Source: a virus. From it: a stretch of DNA of 43,939 bases. Under the pieces are notes generated by a model that did not search any database, was not told the DNA's origin, and saw nothing but the letters and a program-made list of their open reading frames with translations. Each line of letters opens with the position of its first letter. Position 1 is the first letter of the stretch. Where the stretch lies: IMG/VR virus record IMGVR_UViG_3300048014_000044, positions 1-43,939 of that record; one strand, 5' to 3'. Positions 1 to 9,797 of this stretch are shown piece after piece. Made by a program: the position numbers and the translations under genes.

Positions 1-3000
1 CTTCTCCGTCCCCGAGAGAGCGTTCTCAATCGTGGCGATAGGTCCAGCGCTCGGGTCCGTGAGGTACGTGATGCGGGCGTTGACCTGAGCGAGCCGGTTC
101 GAGAGGTCCGTGCCCTGGAGAGCGTTGGCCTTCGCGGAAGCGTCTCCGTCGACGGCCACAGTAGTCGCCAAGAGGGCGGCCCACGCCGTCGTCTCCGTGT
201 TGAAGGTCGTGTTGGCCGTGAGGATGCCGTAGAGCGCCGCGAGCGTCGTGTACGACACACTGAAGGCCGAGACGATCGTGTAGCTCATGCTCGCCTGCGA
301 CGCCGGCCACGTCTGCTGGATCGTGAGGTGGTGGGCGTCCACGATGCTCGCGATCTGGTAGATGCCCGTGTTTGCGCCCGACTGAACCCACACGAAATCG
401 CTCGTCGTCACCCCCGACGTCTGGAAGTCGTGGCCCGTATCCGTGAGTGTGCTCTGGCCGCTCGTCACGCTGCCCGTGAAGCTCGTGATGATCGGCAGGC
501 TGAAGACCTCGTTGAAGAACGCTTGGATCGCGGCGTTCTCGTTGCCGCCCGACGCAAGCTCCGTGGCGGCGTCCGCCTCGAGCTGCGCGATGAGGTACCC
601 CGTGTACGTGTTGAGCGGGTTGTCGATGTTGTAGGCGTAGGAGCCGTTGAGCGGCAGCGCCGAGTCGAGCATGAGGTGCGTACCGTCCGTGACCGAGGCC
701 ACTTGGCGGCGGACGTAGGCGTTCGAGCCCACGGCGGTCTGGACGACGACCGTGAGGCCCACCATGGCTTGCGTGAACGGCGTATTGGGGGTCGTGTCGT
801 GCAAGGTCGTGCCCGAGAACGTCACGTTGCCCGTCACCGTGGAGTGACAAACCGTGTTCTTGACCGCAGCCTGGAAGGTGAAATTCGAGTCGAGGGTGGC
901 GAACGGCTCGTTGACGATGAGAGTGCTCGCACCCGCACTCGTGATGTGTCGCCACGAAGAGTTGGCATTCGCTCCGGTCAGGATGCGCACAAGGTCGAAC
1001 TGAGCGGGGAACGGCGCGGGGAACGTGCCCGCGTTGAGCTGGATCGTGTTGAGCGCCGTGAGACTCCCCGTCCCGACGAACGGGGTCGTCACGAGCGGCG
1101 GAAGAGTCGTCGAGAGGATGGTCTTCTCGTCTTGGAGCGCGCCACCGCCCGCGGGTGTTGTCTCACCCGTGAAGAGGGGGCCGACCATCGGGACCGCCTG
1201 GTCGCCGTCGTCGTTGAGCTGCTTGCCGTCGAGCGCCGGGAACCTGTACGGGGCCGTGTTGGTGACGGCGACGCCCGCCCCGTTGACCTGGAAGATGTCG
1301 CCCGACGTCGTGCCGAGAGGCGGCGGGTAGATGAGCAGGAACTTCGGGATGATCGCCGTGGGGAGCGTGCCGTCGAACGGGAACTTGCGGTTCTTGTAGA
1401 GGATCTCCCCGGTCGACAGGTTGCAGTCCACGTCCTTGCCGAACTGGTAGACCATGTTGTAGCCGCCCGAGCCGGGCGGGTCTGACCCGTTCGAGAGCAT
1501 CGAGTTGGCATCTTGCGGAGAGACCGTGATGGTCGCACCGGCAGGGATGACGCCGCCGTAGGGGTTGCCGCTGAGGACCACGGTGTCCGGCGGCCCTGGG
1601 GTGACGCTCGACACGGTGATGTTGGCCGAAGCTGGGATGTACGAGTTGCCGAGGGTCTCGTTGTGCGTCGGGTCCTCGACGACGACCTTCATCGGGGCGT
1701 TGTTGCCGCTCGTGGGGAACGCCGGACGTTGCAGCTCGTCGTTAGTGCCGGTCGCGTTGTCCACGAGAAAGGTCGCGCTCCCAGGCTGGACGTTGAACTG
1801 GATTTGCGCTCGAGGTGCGCGACGCGCGACGGTGCTCGGGAGCGATGTCAGGTTCTTCCAGTTGAACTGCGCGATCGGGTCGCCGTCCTTGGCCGGACTG
1901 TTGATCGTGTCGTTGGCCGGCGAGGTCGAGAAGATGTTGCGCCGATTCTTGAAAAACCGGCTGTACGCGCCCTGCTGGTAGATCGGCTGGTACATGCCGT
2001 TCGGAAGCGGGAACGGTGACACGAACACGATGTCGTCGATCTGGTTCTGGATGACCGAGATCGGGACCGGGAACGAGCCGACCACGCGGTCCACCACGCC
2101 GTCGAACTGGAACCGCCCATCCGAGTCGCCAACGACCCGCCCATCCATGGCCTGGAGCGCGTCTTCGAGGTCGTTGATGATGTCGTTGAAGAACTTGAGG
2201 TTGAGACGCGCGACGTAGTCCTCGTTGGCGTCGTGGCCTTCGTCGAAGTAGAGGCTCGGGCGCCCTTGCGTGTAGAGCGGGCCTCCGCCCGAGTTACTCG
2301 TGACAGGACCCGCGGTCGGAATGCTCGACTGCGCCTGCGACTGGATGGCCTGCGCGACTTCGCCGGTGAAGTTCGTGAGGGTCTCGACGCGGAAGAAGAA
2401 CGTGTCCGGCGAGAACAGCGAGTAGTTCGCCTGGAGGACTTGGTTGAGGAGCCCATTGGTCTCACTCGGCACGGTGAGGGCCGTGTACGAGGCTTTGAGG
2501 TTGAGACCCGCTGGCTGGATGACGTGCCCCGTGTAGAAGATGGAAATCTCCTCGTTCGGGGTGAGCGGAGGCGCGAACGTCACGACGCCCGACGAGTCGA
2601 GCGTGTAGTCCACCTGATTGATGAGAAGCGTGCCGATCTGTCCCTCGACGCGGCGGAAGACCTTGAACCCCTGCTGGGGCACGGGGTTGAGGGACGTCTG
2701 AACCTGCTTCGCGCCGTCTTGGAGGATGGGTCGGACCGAGTACTGGAGCGTCGGACCACCGGGGCCATACGTGTACTGCTGGCGCGTGTTCGAGTTGAGC
2801 GTGAGGACCGTGCTGCCGTTCGGATCGAGTGCCGCCTGCGTGACCGCGTAGAAATGCTGGTAGGTCGCGTTGTCTGTGAAGAGGATGACCGTATTCGTCT
2901 TGTACGAAGATGTCCGGTCGCCCGCGATCGTGACCGTGTTCATCCCCCGAGGCACCGTCGTGTACGGCGAAAGTTCGATCGGGAAGTAGCTCGGGAAGAA

Positions 3001-6000
3001 CAGCGACGAGGTGAGGCGCGTTGGACCGCTCGTCACGTAGAGCGTCGGGTTGTTCGGGTAGTTGTCGAGGAAGCTGTCCCCGAGGCCGAGCGTGACCGTC
3101 GTCGAGTTCGCCACCGGGTCGTAGCTCGACGACCCGATCATGTGGATCTCGTAGTTCTGGACGTTGAGGAGAAACCCGGCCGGGAACGCCTCCGTCTGGT
3201 TGCCGAGCACGACGAAGCTCGACGAGCCCTCCGTCAGCATGACCTGCGCGGTGGACATCGGCGGCTGCAAGACCGTGATGGTCTGCTCGCCGCCCATCGC
3301 GTTGTAGATGTAGTAGTCGATGTAGACGTTCTCACTCGGCTGAATCGGGATGCCGCTCGGAAGCGCGGTCTGCTTCTGGGGGTCCGGCAGGAACGTGATG
3401 GTCGAGTTGGCCGCGTTCACCGAACACTGGGCCGGTATGCGCTGGGGACGCCCGCCACGCCACACGCGCGGAGCGGGGTTGGTCGCGACCGACTTGCCGA
3501 GCGGGTTGAACGTGAGTGTGGAAGTCGGCGTCGGATGCGGCTGGGTCAGCTCTTTGCGGACGATGAACGTCGCCCGCTCGACCAGCGGGACGTAGTTCTT
3601 CGTCGTCGGGTCCGTACCGAGATACGTGATGAGGGCCTCCTCGTTCTGGAGCATCCTCGTCACGAACGTGATCGTCCCCGTGAGCGGATTGATGTTGTAG
3701 TCCGTCACGTTCTTGCAGAGGCGGACCGCGTAGACAGTGACTCCGCTCGTCACGTCGCTCGGGTTGAAGTTCAGGTTCCCCGTCGAAGCCGAGACCTGGA
3801 CCGTGCCCGCGGGAGGGGTCGAGAACGCGCCGTCGTTGGCGACGACTGTGGCAGGCACGTAGGTCGTCTGGCCGAAACGGAAACGGACGACGTTCGCGTA
3901 CTGGATGGGGATGTTGAGCCGTCGAGAAACGGTGAACGACGCGCCGGCCGTGAAGTTCGTGAACGGCGTGGTCGCCACCACGGTCAGCGTGAACTGCTGG
4001 ACCTGCTGGACGCGCCGGAAGCTCCCGCTATCGGGGCCGCTCGTCAGCTCGATCGTGTCGCCAGGCCGGACGCCGGCCGCGATGAAGTCCGTCGTGGACG
4101 TGACCGTGGTCGTGTTGAAGGCCGTGGCCGTGCCCGAGACGATGTTCGCCGCGTTGGCGATGGTGCCGACCGAGAAGATGCGCTCGACCTTCGTGTTCGG
4201 GTCGACGAGTTCGAGCTGCTCGAAGTAGCGGTCCGCCAAGACTTCTTTGCCACGCAGGACCGTGTACCCGACCGGGCTCGCCGTGGGGGCCGCAACATCC
4301 GTCGAGATCGTCGAGGAGTTCGGAACGGCCGCGACCGTGTAGACGCCCGCGTCACCGGGCGAAGGCGCGTCCCATGCGTTGCCAGTGGACACGACGAGAT
4401 AGTCCCCCGGCTGGACGGAACCGAAAGGAGCCGAAGGATCAGTCAGCGTGTTGCCCGAGAACGCGCCCGAGTCTCCCACCGCCTCTTGGAGGCCGATGGT
4501 GTCGATGAACGTGACCTGCCCGCTCGTTCCATCGAAGAGGATATCGGTGCCGGGGTTGAGCGTGACGTAGTTGTTCGTGTTCGGCCCGGTCTCGAGGGCA
4601 AACGTCAGAGCGCTCGATTGAACGAGAGGATCGGGCAGCATGATCGCGCCCGAGGGCTTGAGTAGCGGCACGAGGACGTTGTTCTTGCGGAACGCCCACT
4701 GGAAGAGCCGCTGGTCGTAGTTGATGACGTAGCCGTAGGTCGGCCCGTTGCCGGGAGGAAGCGGGACCGATCCGTCGAGGATCGGCAGGACACCCGGCGT
4801 GAACGTGCCCGTGCCCTGGGACACGAAAATCTGGAGGGACCCGTCGTCCCGAGGGGTGGACGGGAGGAACACCTGCGGCGAGCCCCCGATGGGGTTCGCA
4901 TACGTCGCATTCGTGACGTTGTAGAGGGCCGAGACGTCCTTGGTCCCGCCTTGGGAGATGGGCGTCCCGCTGAGGTTGATCGGCGTTCGGAACAGCCGAA
5001 GGGAGATCCCGCGTTCGATGGGAAGGTCGCCCGAGATGTACGTCACGGGGTCCGAGCCATACGTCTGCTGGTCGGGGACCGAGAACTGGACGAGGAGATT
5101 CCCTCCCGAGGGTTGGAGCTGGACGGTGCCAGGCTGCCCGAACCCGAAGCTCGTCACGTACTCGAAGTTCGGAAACTCCGGCTCGTTCGTGACCGTCTCC
5201 AGGCGGAAGATGAAGTCCCCGCCTTCGATGGGGGCTGGCGAGATAGTGCCCGGCGAGGCAACGGTCCCGAGGGCCTGCCGCGGGAGCTGGACGCCGTAGG
5301 CCATGAGCACGCCGTCGTAGTAGACGGGCTTGCCCGTGGCCGCGTCGGCGGTGCTGAGCTGCACGAGCCCAGTGCCGATCTCCCAGTTGAACGTGCCCGT
5401 GGGCGGCGGCGCTCCGATACTCGGGACGGCGTTCGGGGTAAGCCATGCGCCGTAGCCGAGACGCAGGAGCGGGAACTGGCTCGCATCCGGCAGCGGATTG
5501 AGGATGAGGCCCGCGTCCGTCGAGAGACCGATGCGACCCGAGGACTGCTGGAAGGTGAAGAATGCCTGCTGCTGGAACCGGACCGCCTCCGTGTTGTAGG
5601 TCACGAGGTCGGAGGGGTTCCATGCGATGTCACCGGCCTTGTTGCCGGACATGTCATCGTTGAGGAGAATCCACACCTGGCCGGGCGACGGATTGCCGGA
5701 GAAGGACTCGACGAGCGTGGCCGGGAACGTGATGCCGGCGCCCGACGCTCCCACGGAGACGCGGAAGGGGGCCGGCGCCGAGGGAGCGTTCACCGCCTGG
5801 GGGACCACGCTCACATTGAGGCGGCTTCCTGGCGTGTTGATGGACGGGCCGATCTGCCCGAGGGTCGCGACGGGAGCGCCGGGAAGTGTCTTGAACCGCT
5901 GGTCGGGGCCGCTGTAGTCGAACCGCTGGACGACCTCGTTCTTGGTCCACCCGAACTTGGCGTCGGGCAGGAGCCCGTCGCTCATCACGAGGACCATGTA

Positions 6001-6153
6001 CTCGACCCGCGGGTTCGGCTCCGATCCTTGCGGGAAGTAGATCGCGAACGTCGCCGGGTCACTCTCGACGTCGTTCGGCGTCAGCGTGTAGGCCGAATTC
6101 GACTGCCCTACGCGCGGCGGTTCCAAAACATAGCCAAGAATGTTGAAAGCCAT
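1..6153 (-). CDS. Giant beta-repeat virion protein (baseplate or tail fibre), 3' end outside window
   Basis: The minus frame starting at ATG 6153-6151 stays open to the left edge, giving 2051 codons with no stop; I read most of it codon by codon. An AAGGAGG ribosome site lies 8 bases before the ATG, and the ATG overlaps the TGA of the HNH gene (TGATG). The protein is rich in Val, Thr, Ser, Gly, Pro and Asn, has few Cys, and shows no enzyme motif. It contains related beta modules of the form D-x-x-x-x-F-x-x-x-G-V-x-x-G-D-x-I-x-L-x-S-G, for example near 4137-3950, 4480-4295, 849-660 and 477-290. The last visible part becomes Ala-rich and helical. Its place after hub, spike and spike-companion genes fits a large baseplate wedge or fibre protein. 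Length and repeats resemble giant structural proteins of large myophages. Exact role and host-binding function are unknown. Confidence 0.8.
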   Translation of the reverse strand, partial: MAFNILGYVLEPPRVGQSNSAYTLTPNDVESDPATFAIYFPQGSEPNPRVEYMVLVMSDGLLPDAKFGWTKNEVVQRFDYSGPDQRFKTLPGAPVATLGQIGPSINTPGSRLNVSVVPQAVNAPSAPAPFRVSVGASGAGITFPATLVESFSGNPSPGQVWILLNDDMSGNKAGDIAWNPSDLVTYNTEAVRFQQQAFFTFQQSSGRIGLSTDAGLILNPLPDASQFPLLRLGYGAWLTPNAVPSIGAPPPTGTFNWEIGTGLVQLSTADAATGKPVYYDGVLMAYGVQLPRQALGTVASPGTISPAPIEGGDFIFRLETVTNEPEFPNFEYVTSFGFGQPGTVQLQPSGGNLLVQFSVPDQQTYGSDPVTYISGDLPIERGISLRLFRTPINLSGTPISQGGTKDVSALYNVTNATYANPIGGSPQVFLPSTPRDDGSLQIFVSQGTGTFTPGVLPILDGSVPLPPGNGPTYGYVINYDQRLFQWAFRKNNVLVPLLKPSGAIMLPDPLVQSSALTFALETGPNTNNYVTLNPGTDILFDGTSGQVTFIDTIGLQEAVGDSGAFSGNTLTDPSAPFGSVQPGDYLVVSTGNAWDAPSPGDAGVYTVAAVPNSSTISTDVAAPTASPVGYTVLRGKEVLADRYFEQLELVDPNTKVERIFSVGTIANAANIVSGTATAFNTTTVTSTTDFIAAGVRPGDTIELTSGPDSGSFRRVQQVQQFTLTVVATTPFTNFTAGASFTVSRRLNIPIQYANVVRFRFGQTTYVPATVVANDGAFSTPPAGTVQVSASTGNLNFNPSDVTSGVTVYAVRLCKNVTDYNINPLTGTITFVTRMLQNEEALITYLGTDPTTKNYVPLVERATFIVRKELTQPHPTPTSTLTFNPLGKSVATNPAPRVWRGGRPQRIPAQCSVNAANSTITFLPDPQKQTALPSGIPIQPSENVYIDYYIYNAMGGEQTITVLQPPMSTAQVMLTEGSSSFVVLGNQTEAFPAGFLLNVQNYEIHMIGSSSYDPVANSTTVTLGLGDSFLDNYPNNPTLYVTSGPTRLTSSLFFPSYFPIELSPYTTVPRGMNTVTIAGDRTSSYKTNTVILFTDNATYQHFYAVTQAALDPNGSTVLTLNSNTRQQYTYGPGGPTLQYSVRPILQDGAKQVQTSLNPVPQQGFKVFRRVEGQIGTLLINQVDYTLDSSGVVTFAPPLTPNEEISIFYTGHVIQPAGLNLKASYTALTVPSETNGLLNQVLQANYSLFSPDTFFFRVETLTNFTGEVAQAIQSQAQSSIPTAGPVTSNSGGGPLYTQGRPSLYFDEGHDANEDYVARLNLKFFNDIINDLEDALQAMDGRVVGDSDGRFQFDGVVDRVVGSFPVPISVIQNQIDDIVFVSPFPLPNGMYQPIYQQGAYSRFFKNRRNIFSTSPANDTINSPAKDGDPIAQFNWKNLTSLPSTVARRAPRAQIQFNVQPGSATFLVDNATGTNDELQRPAFPTSGNNAPMKVVVEDPTHNETLGNSYIPASANITVSSVTPGPPDTVVLSGNPYGGVIPAGATITVSPQDANSMLSNGSDPPGSGGYNMVYQFGKDVDCNLSTGEILYKNRKFPFDGTLPTAIIPKFLLIYPPPLGTTSGDIFQVNGAGVAVTNTAPYRFPALDGKQLNDDGDQAVPMVGPLFTGETTPAGGGALQDEKTILSTTLPPLVTTPFVGTGSLTALNTIQLNAGTFPAPFPAQFDLVRILTGANANSSWRHITSAGASTLIVNEPFATLDSNFTFQAAVKNTVCHSTVTGNVTFSGTTLHDTTPNTPFTQAMVGLTVVVQTAVGSNAYVRRQVASVTDGTHLMLDSALPLNGSYAYNIDNPLNTYTGYLIAQLEADAATELASGGNENAAIQAFFNEVFSLPIITSFTGSVTSGQSTLTDTGHDFQTSGVTTSDFVWVQSGANTGIYQIASIVDAHHLTIQQTWPASQASMSYTIVSAFSVSYTTLAALYGILTANTTFNTETTAWAALLATTVAVDGDASAKANALQGTDLSNRLAQVNARITYLTDPSAGPIATIENALSGTEK
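290..4480 (-). repeat. Degenerate beta-sandwich repeats inside the giant protein
   Basis: Several stretches of the giant protein align by eye to one pattern: a T-L-T/H-D start, a Phe about six residues on, then G-V/L-x-P/x-G-D-x-I/V, a beta strand, S-G-x-x-x-G, and a closing strand with V-x-x-V. The clearest copies are at about 4480-4295, 4137-3950, 849-660 and 477-290, with a weaker one at 1030-905. The similarity is at protein level only; the DNA copies have diverged. Long stretches between the copies look beta-rich but were not assigned to the repeat. Confidence 0.5.
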
Positions 6154-6860
6154 CAGGCGCCCTCCTTGTACGGCTGGATACCCAGTCGCTCACGGAGAGT
6201 CCTATCAACCCCAAATTGTCTTGCGAGATGCCGGTCAGAATGCCGGCCGAGCAACGGCAAGGCTTTCTCTCGAAAAATATCCGCGCGACGCCGCCTCTCG
6301 ACTCCCCGAGCGCGCTGTTTCTTGCGCCACTCGGCGTCCTCGAGGCGGCCTGTCGGCCGGCGAGCTGTGGTGCGTTTACGATGGCAGCATGCGCATAGGA
6401 GGTCGCACTTCGCGGCTTCCATCTGCATTTTTTCCCACGTCCACAAATACGAGACCGCCGCCGTCTTGGCTCCCGTGTGGTCGAACTCCATCGCTGCTGG
6501 CGCAAACACCCGAGAGCCATCCATGCACGGCTTCGACTTGAGGGTGTTGAGCTTTCCCATCAGCCACTGACGATGTGGGTTTTGGGACCGGCCCTTCCTC
6601 GATTCCGTCCGCACACGATGGCAGTTCGCGCAAACGAGATCGCATTTAGCGACCTCCGCCAGAATGGTCGCGACGCTGAACCGGCCCATCTGGCTCACGG
6701 GCTTTTTCTTGATCCCGCGAACGTGATCGAAATCCATGCAGAAGGGCGGGTAAGTTTCGCCGCAATCGGCGCAAACGCGACCGACTTTCAGGCCGTTTAT
6801 GAACGCACGGCCCGCATCTTCTGCACGACGATTGTAGTTTCGCTCGGTCTCCGTTTGCAT
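6153..6860 (-). CDS. Double-HNH homing-type endonuclease with C-terminal DNA-binding tail
   Basis: This 235-residue protein has two HNH-like zinc-finger nuclease units in tandem. Unit 1 (about residues 27-87) has CADC, then MDFDHV, then CDLVCANCHRVRT. Unit 2 (about 111-165) has CMDG, MEFDHT and CDLLCACCHRKRT, so its first Cys pair is incomplete (the second Cys is Gly). The C-terminal 35 residues (LARQFGVDRTLRERLGI) look like the helix-turn-helix tail found in many phage HNH enzymes. It starts 7 bases after the Gly-rich gene and its TGA overlaps the ATG of the giant gene. It is probably a free-standing mobile endonuclease in the tail operon, not a tail part. HNH identity is well supported; nuclease activity of unit 2 is doubtful. 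Confidence 0.88.
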   Translation of the reverse strand: MQTETERNYNRRAEDAGRAFINGLKVGRVCADCGETYPPFCMDFDHVRGIKKKPVSQMGRFSVATILAEVAKCDLVCANCHRVRTESRKGRSQNPHRQWLMGKLNTLKSKPCMDGSRVFAPAAMEFDHTGAKTAAVSYLWTWEKMQMEAAKCDLLCACCHRKRTTARRPTGRLEDAEWRKKQRARGVERRRRADIFREKALPLLGRHSDRHLARQFGVDRTLRERLGIQPYKEGA

Positions 6861-6867
6861 CTGGATC

Positions 6868-7437
6868 TCATGTGATTTTGCCGGTGCCCACTCCGGCGGA
6901 GGCGACGATTGACGGTGGGCCGACGATGGGAGTGGGGAGGACGAATTCGGTGAAGGTAAGGTCGAGGGCCATCCCGATCGCCGTGGCCTGTTTGACTGCG
7001 CCAGGGCCGGTCATTCCAGCACTCGCAAAGCCCGAGATCATAGACGGAATCGCAGTCCCGGTGATCTTGATGACCCCCGCGCCCACGCCCACGCTCGGGT
7101 GCGTCGTGACGACGAGGCCCTCCGCGAGGCCGAGGGAGAGCCCGTTGGACAGGCCCACACACTCGAGCGGGGCCATCGGGCCGAGCATCGCCTGGGCGGC
7201 GAAAGCCGTCGTCAGATTCCCGAGGATGAGCGGCGACGGCACGACGAGGGGCACGGCTCCGGCCCCTACCCCGAGCGTCCCGGTGTCCACGGTCGTGACC
7301 ACAGCCCCCGAATTCGCCCACAGAACGACCCCCATGGCGACGCCCTGGGCGAGCTGCGGCATCCCCGGCCCCACGATGGTCGCGGCCGTCAGGGCAGGGA
7401 TGAGGGCGCCGACGAGGCCTGGGGGCGTCAGGGGCAT
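6868..7437 (-). CDS. Gly-rich hydrophobic protein with internal duplication, candidate spike companion
   Basis: I start this 189-residue protein at ATG 7437 (MPLTPPGLVGALIPAL), 2 bases after the spike stop; the frame is open further upstream but would overlap the spike gene. It is rich in Gly, Ala, Val, Thr and Pro, with hydrophobic runs but almost no charged residues. Two halves resemble each other: AVVTT followed by LGVGAG, and LVVTT followed by VGVGAG, each leading to an IxG-type segment and a GP(M/G)A end. No signal peptide or catalytic motif is seen. Its tight position behind the OB-fold/beta-helix spike suggests a spike-tip, spike-sheathing or membrane-contact role; that is inference. 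I do not recognise the family for certain. Confidence 0.72.
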   Translation of the reverse strand: MPLTPPGLVGALIPALTAATIVGPGMPQLAQGVAMGVVLWANSGAVVTTVDTGTLGVGAGAVPLVVPSPLILGNLTTAFAAQAMLGPMAPLECVGLSNGLSLGLAEGLVVTTHPSVGVGAGVIKITGTAIPSMISGFASAGMTGPGAVKQATAIGMALDLTFTEFVLPTPIVGPPSIVASAGVGTGKIT

Positions 7438-7439
7438 GC

Positions 7440-9674
7440 TCAGAGGCTCCGGTTGACGGCACACCCCATGAGCGGGAGGCCCGTGATCCAATCGAGTGAC
7501 GGGGCGCCAGGCGGCATCATGGGCGTTCCTCGAGCGATCCCGAGCACCGCCGCCGGACCGCCGAGAAGGCTCTGGGGCGCCACGAGGGACACCGCCACGC
7601 CCGATGTCACCGTCGCGGCCAAGCCCGCCGTGATGCTCACCGCCGCCCCCGCCGTGGCCGAGTAGGCACCACCCGCCGTCTGGGAGATGGCGCCTCCAGC
7701 CGTGGTCGAAGCAGCCCCGCCCGCCGCCAAGGAGTACGCCGCACCTACGTTGTCCGACATGGCGCCACCCGCCACGTTCGTGACCTGGGCGCCCGCGAGG
7801 ACGTTGCGGATGTACCCGCCCGCGAGGATGGTCTGGATTTTCCCGCCCGCCGCGATGTTCTCGAGCACGACGAGGGCGTAGTTCATCTGGGTCTTGCCCG
7901 AAATCATGTGGTTGTACTCCGCCGCGTTGAGGGAGTAGCCGTAGATCCCGTTGATGAGGACGCGCGTGCCCTGCTGGGTGATCTGCCCGTCCACGATGGT
8001 GTGGTGCGAGCCGTTGACGGTCGTCACCGTGTCGCCCGTGATGGCCCTTCGGTGGTTGCCTCGGATGTTCTCAGAGAGCGCGTTGTTGTCGTTGTCGTTC
8101 CCGCCGAGGTAAGTCGCGTTGACCGAGCAGTGGTAGACGGGCGTGAACCCCTTGCCGCGTGCGTCGGGTCCGAATTCGACGTGGACCGAGCCCTCGCAGA
8201 AGAGGTGAACGCTCTCGCCGGAGAGAGCTTCTTTGCCGATGTACGCCTTGAGGCCGCCTCCGAGGCTCGCTTCGAGGCTGACGTTCTTGGTCCCGTCGTA
8301 GGTGTCCTCGACGGTCGAACCGGGGATGTTGACGAAGGTCTTGCCCTGCTTCGAGACGCAGATCGCAAACGGGTCGTCCTCGGCGTTGCCCGAAGGCGGG
8401 TTGATGCGAAAGAGGTACGCGCCAGCTTGGTTGTTGACTTCGAGGTCGCTCGTGCCAACCGTGCGAGTCGCCTCCAGCATCTTGAAGCGGCCCGGCTGCG
8501 ACGACTGCCAGTTGTCAAAGAGGGACGGCTTGAGGACCCGCCCATAGAGGTTCATCCCGTCGTCGGTGTTCGGGTCGTTGCCGACGACCGTCCCGAGAAC
8601 GTGCTCGATGTAAAGGCGCGGATGGTAGGTATCGACGTTGAAGCCGTCGATCTCGTCGAGGACGTCCTGCACCGCGTCGGTCGTGTGTTTCAGCTCGACC
8701 CGATGCTCGGTGAAGATGTCCGCCGGCGACTTCTGGCTCTCGAAGTTCGCGTTCGGGATGGTGGCGGCGAAGAAGACCTTGCGCCCGTTCGAGTACGTGA
8801 CCGGCGGGAACTCCGCCGTGTTGTTGAAGAAGGCGTTCACGACGCCGCTCTTGTTGCAGTACTTCGTCGGGTCGCCCGTGTTACCGGGTCCGAGCCCTTC
8901 AAGGACGCTCTGGCCGAAGTAGTGCTCTTGGATCTGCGGCGAGATGGAGTTGGGCTTGGCCGGGTTGTCCCCGCCCGGTGCCTCGACGAGAGGCTTGGTC
9001 GGGTCGTTGTTCTGGAAGATGTCGTAGGGCAGGTAGAAGGCCCCGCGACGCGCAGGGCCGTACTGGACCTTCACGCCCGATGACGAGTGGAGCGTGTTGA
9101 TCGACTGCGTGATGAGGGTCCGCTCGGAATCGCGCAGCTCGATGAGGTCGCCCGCGCGGTTGAGCATGACGATGCTGCGGTTAAGCACCAGCTCCGAGCC
9201 GTCCGCGGACATGCCACCGACGTCGCCGGGGCGGAGCTTGAGGCGCTTGACCCGGTAGGTCGGGCTGAAGAGCTGCTTGTAGAGGTCCGCCTCGTCCGAA
9301 CTGACCGTGGCAGGGTCGTCGGGGGCGATCGGGTGGAAGTTGAGCCCACCGCGCGAGGCGACGGGCAGGTAGCCGACGATCATCGGCTCGCGGACGATGC
9401 CCTTGCCGTGCTTCGGCCGGTATGCGAGGACGACGACGCTGTTGACCTCGGGGACGCCACCCCAGAACGAGCGAGGTCCCGACATGGCCTGCGTGAGGTC
9501 CAGCTCGAAAGCGTCTGCGCCACCCGTGATGACACGGATGTCGGCCTTCATGTGAAGCTCGTCGACGCGCGTGATGACGCCGATGCGCAGAGCGCCGGGC
9601 GGAGCGTCTTGGAACTCTTTGCCTCCCCATGTACCGGGGGCGTGTCTCGGGGTCTCGGGGAACTTGTTCGCCAT
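7440..9674 (-). CDS. Baseplate central spike (gp5/VgrG-like OB fold plus beta-helix)
   Basis: This 744-residue protein starts at ATG 9674. Residues about 25-105 form an OB-fold-like unit (GALRIGVITRVDELHMKADI, then VPEVNSVVVLAYRPKHGKG) as in gp5/gpV spike proteins. A middle region (130-530) has mixed beta content. Residues about 540-700 form a striking repeat, first HHTIVDGQITQQGTRVLING and then AGG/TAGGA-type units about every 8 residues, which is typical of a triple-stranded beta-helix needle. The lysozyme domain found in T4 gp5 is absent here; this phage carries one in the protein at 14729-16453 instead. The gene would follow the hub gene directly but is separated from it by the TnpB insertion. 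A weak GGGAG lies about 12 bases before the ATG. The central-spike role is well supported. Confidence 0.87.
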   Translation of the reverse strand: MANKFPETPRHAPGTWGGKEFQDAPPGALRIGVITRVDELHMKADIRVITGGADAFELDLTQAMSGPRSFWGGVPEVNSVVVLAYRPKHGKGIVREPMIVGYLPVASRGGLNFHPIAPDDPATVSSDEADLYKQLFSPTYRVKRLKLRPGDVGGMSADGSELVLNRSIVMLNRAGDLIELRDSERTLITQSINTLHSSSGVKVQYGPARRGAFYLPYDIFQNNDPTKPLVEAPGGDNPAKPNSISPQIQEHYFGQSVLEGLGPGNTGDPTKYCNKSGVVNAFFNNTAEFPPVTYSNGRKVFFAATIPNANFESQKSPADIFTEHRVELKHTTDAVQDVLDEIDGFNVDTYHPRLYIEHVLGTVVGNDPNTDDGMNLYGRVLKPSLFDNWQSSQPGRFKMLEATRTVGTSDLEVNNQAGAYLFRINPPSGNAEDDPFAICVSKQGKTFVNIPGSTVEDTYDGTKNVSLEASLGGGLKAYIGKEALSGESVHLFCEGSVHVEFGPDARGKGFTPVYHCSVNATYLGGNDNDNNALSENIRGNHRRAITGDTVTTVNGSHHTIVDGQITQQGTRVLINGIYGYSLNAAEYNHMISGKTQMNYALVVLENIAAGGKIQTILAGGYIRNVLAGAQVTNVAGGAMSDNVGAAYSLAAGGAASTTAGGAISQTAGGAYSATAGAAVSITAGLAATVTSGVAVSLVAPQSLLGGPAAVLGIARGTPMMPPGAPSLDWITGLPLMGCAVNRSL

Positions 9675-9797
9675 GCTATTTATGCGCTCCCGCGAACTTT
9701 TTGTTTACCAATGATTTCAGTGAGTTCCACGCTGTTCACCAGAGAACGGCTAAGTTGACACTTGACGCCAAGGTTGGCCCCTCGCATCATGTACCTC

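Noticed and set aside
26-955. Minus-strand frame rich in His and Arg
   Set aside because: It is a shifted frame of the giant protein; the correct frame gives a normal beta-protein sequence.
2233-4665. Plus-strand 810-codon frame
   Set aside because: It is in codon register with the giant minus gene, has Arg/Asp/Val-rich noise composition and no ribosome site.
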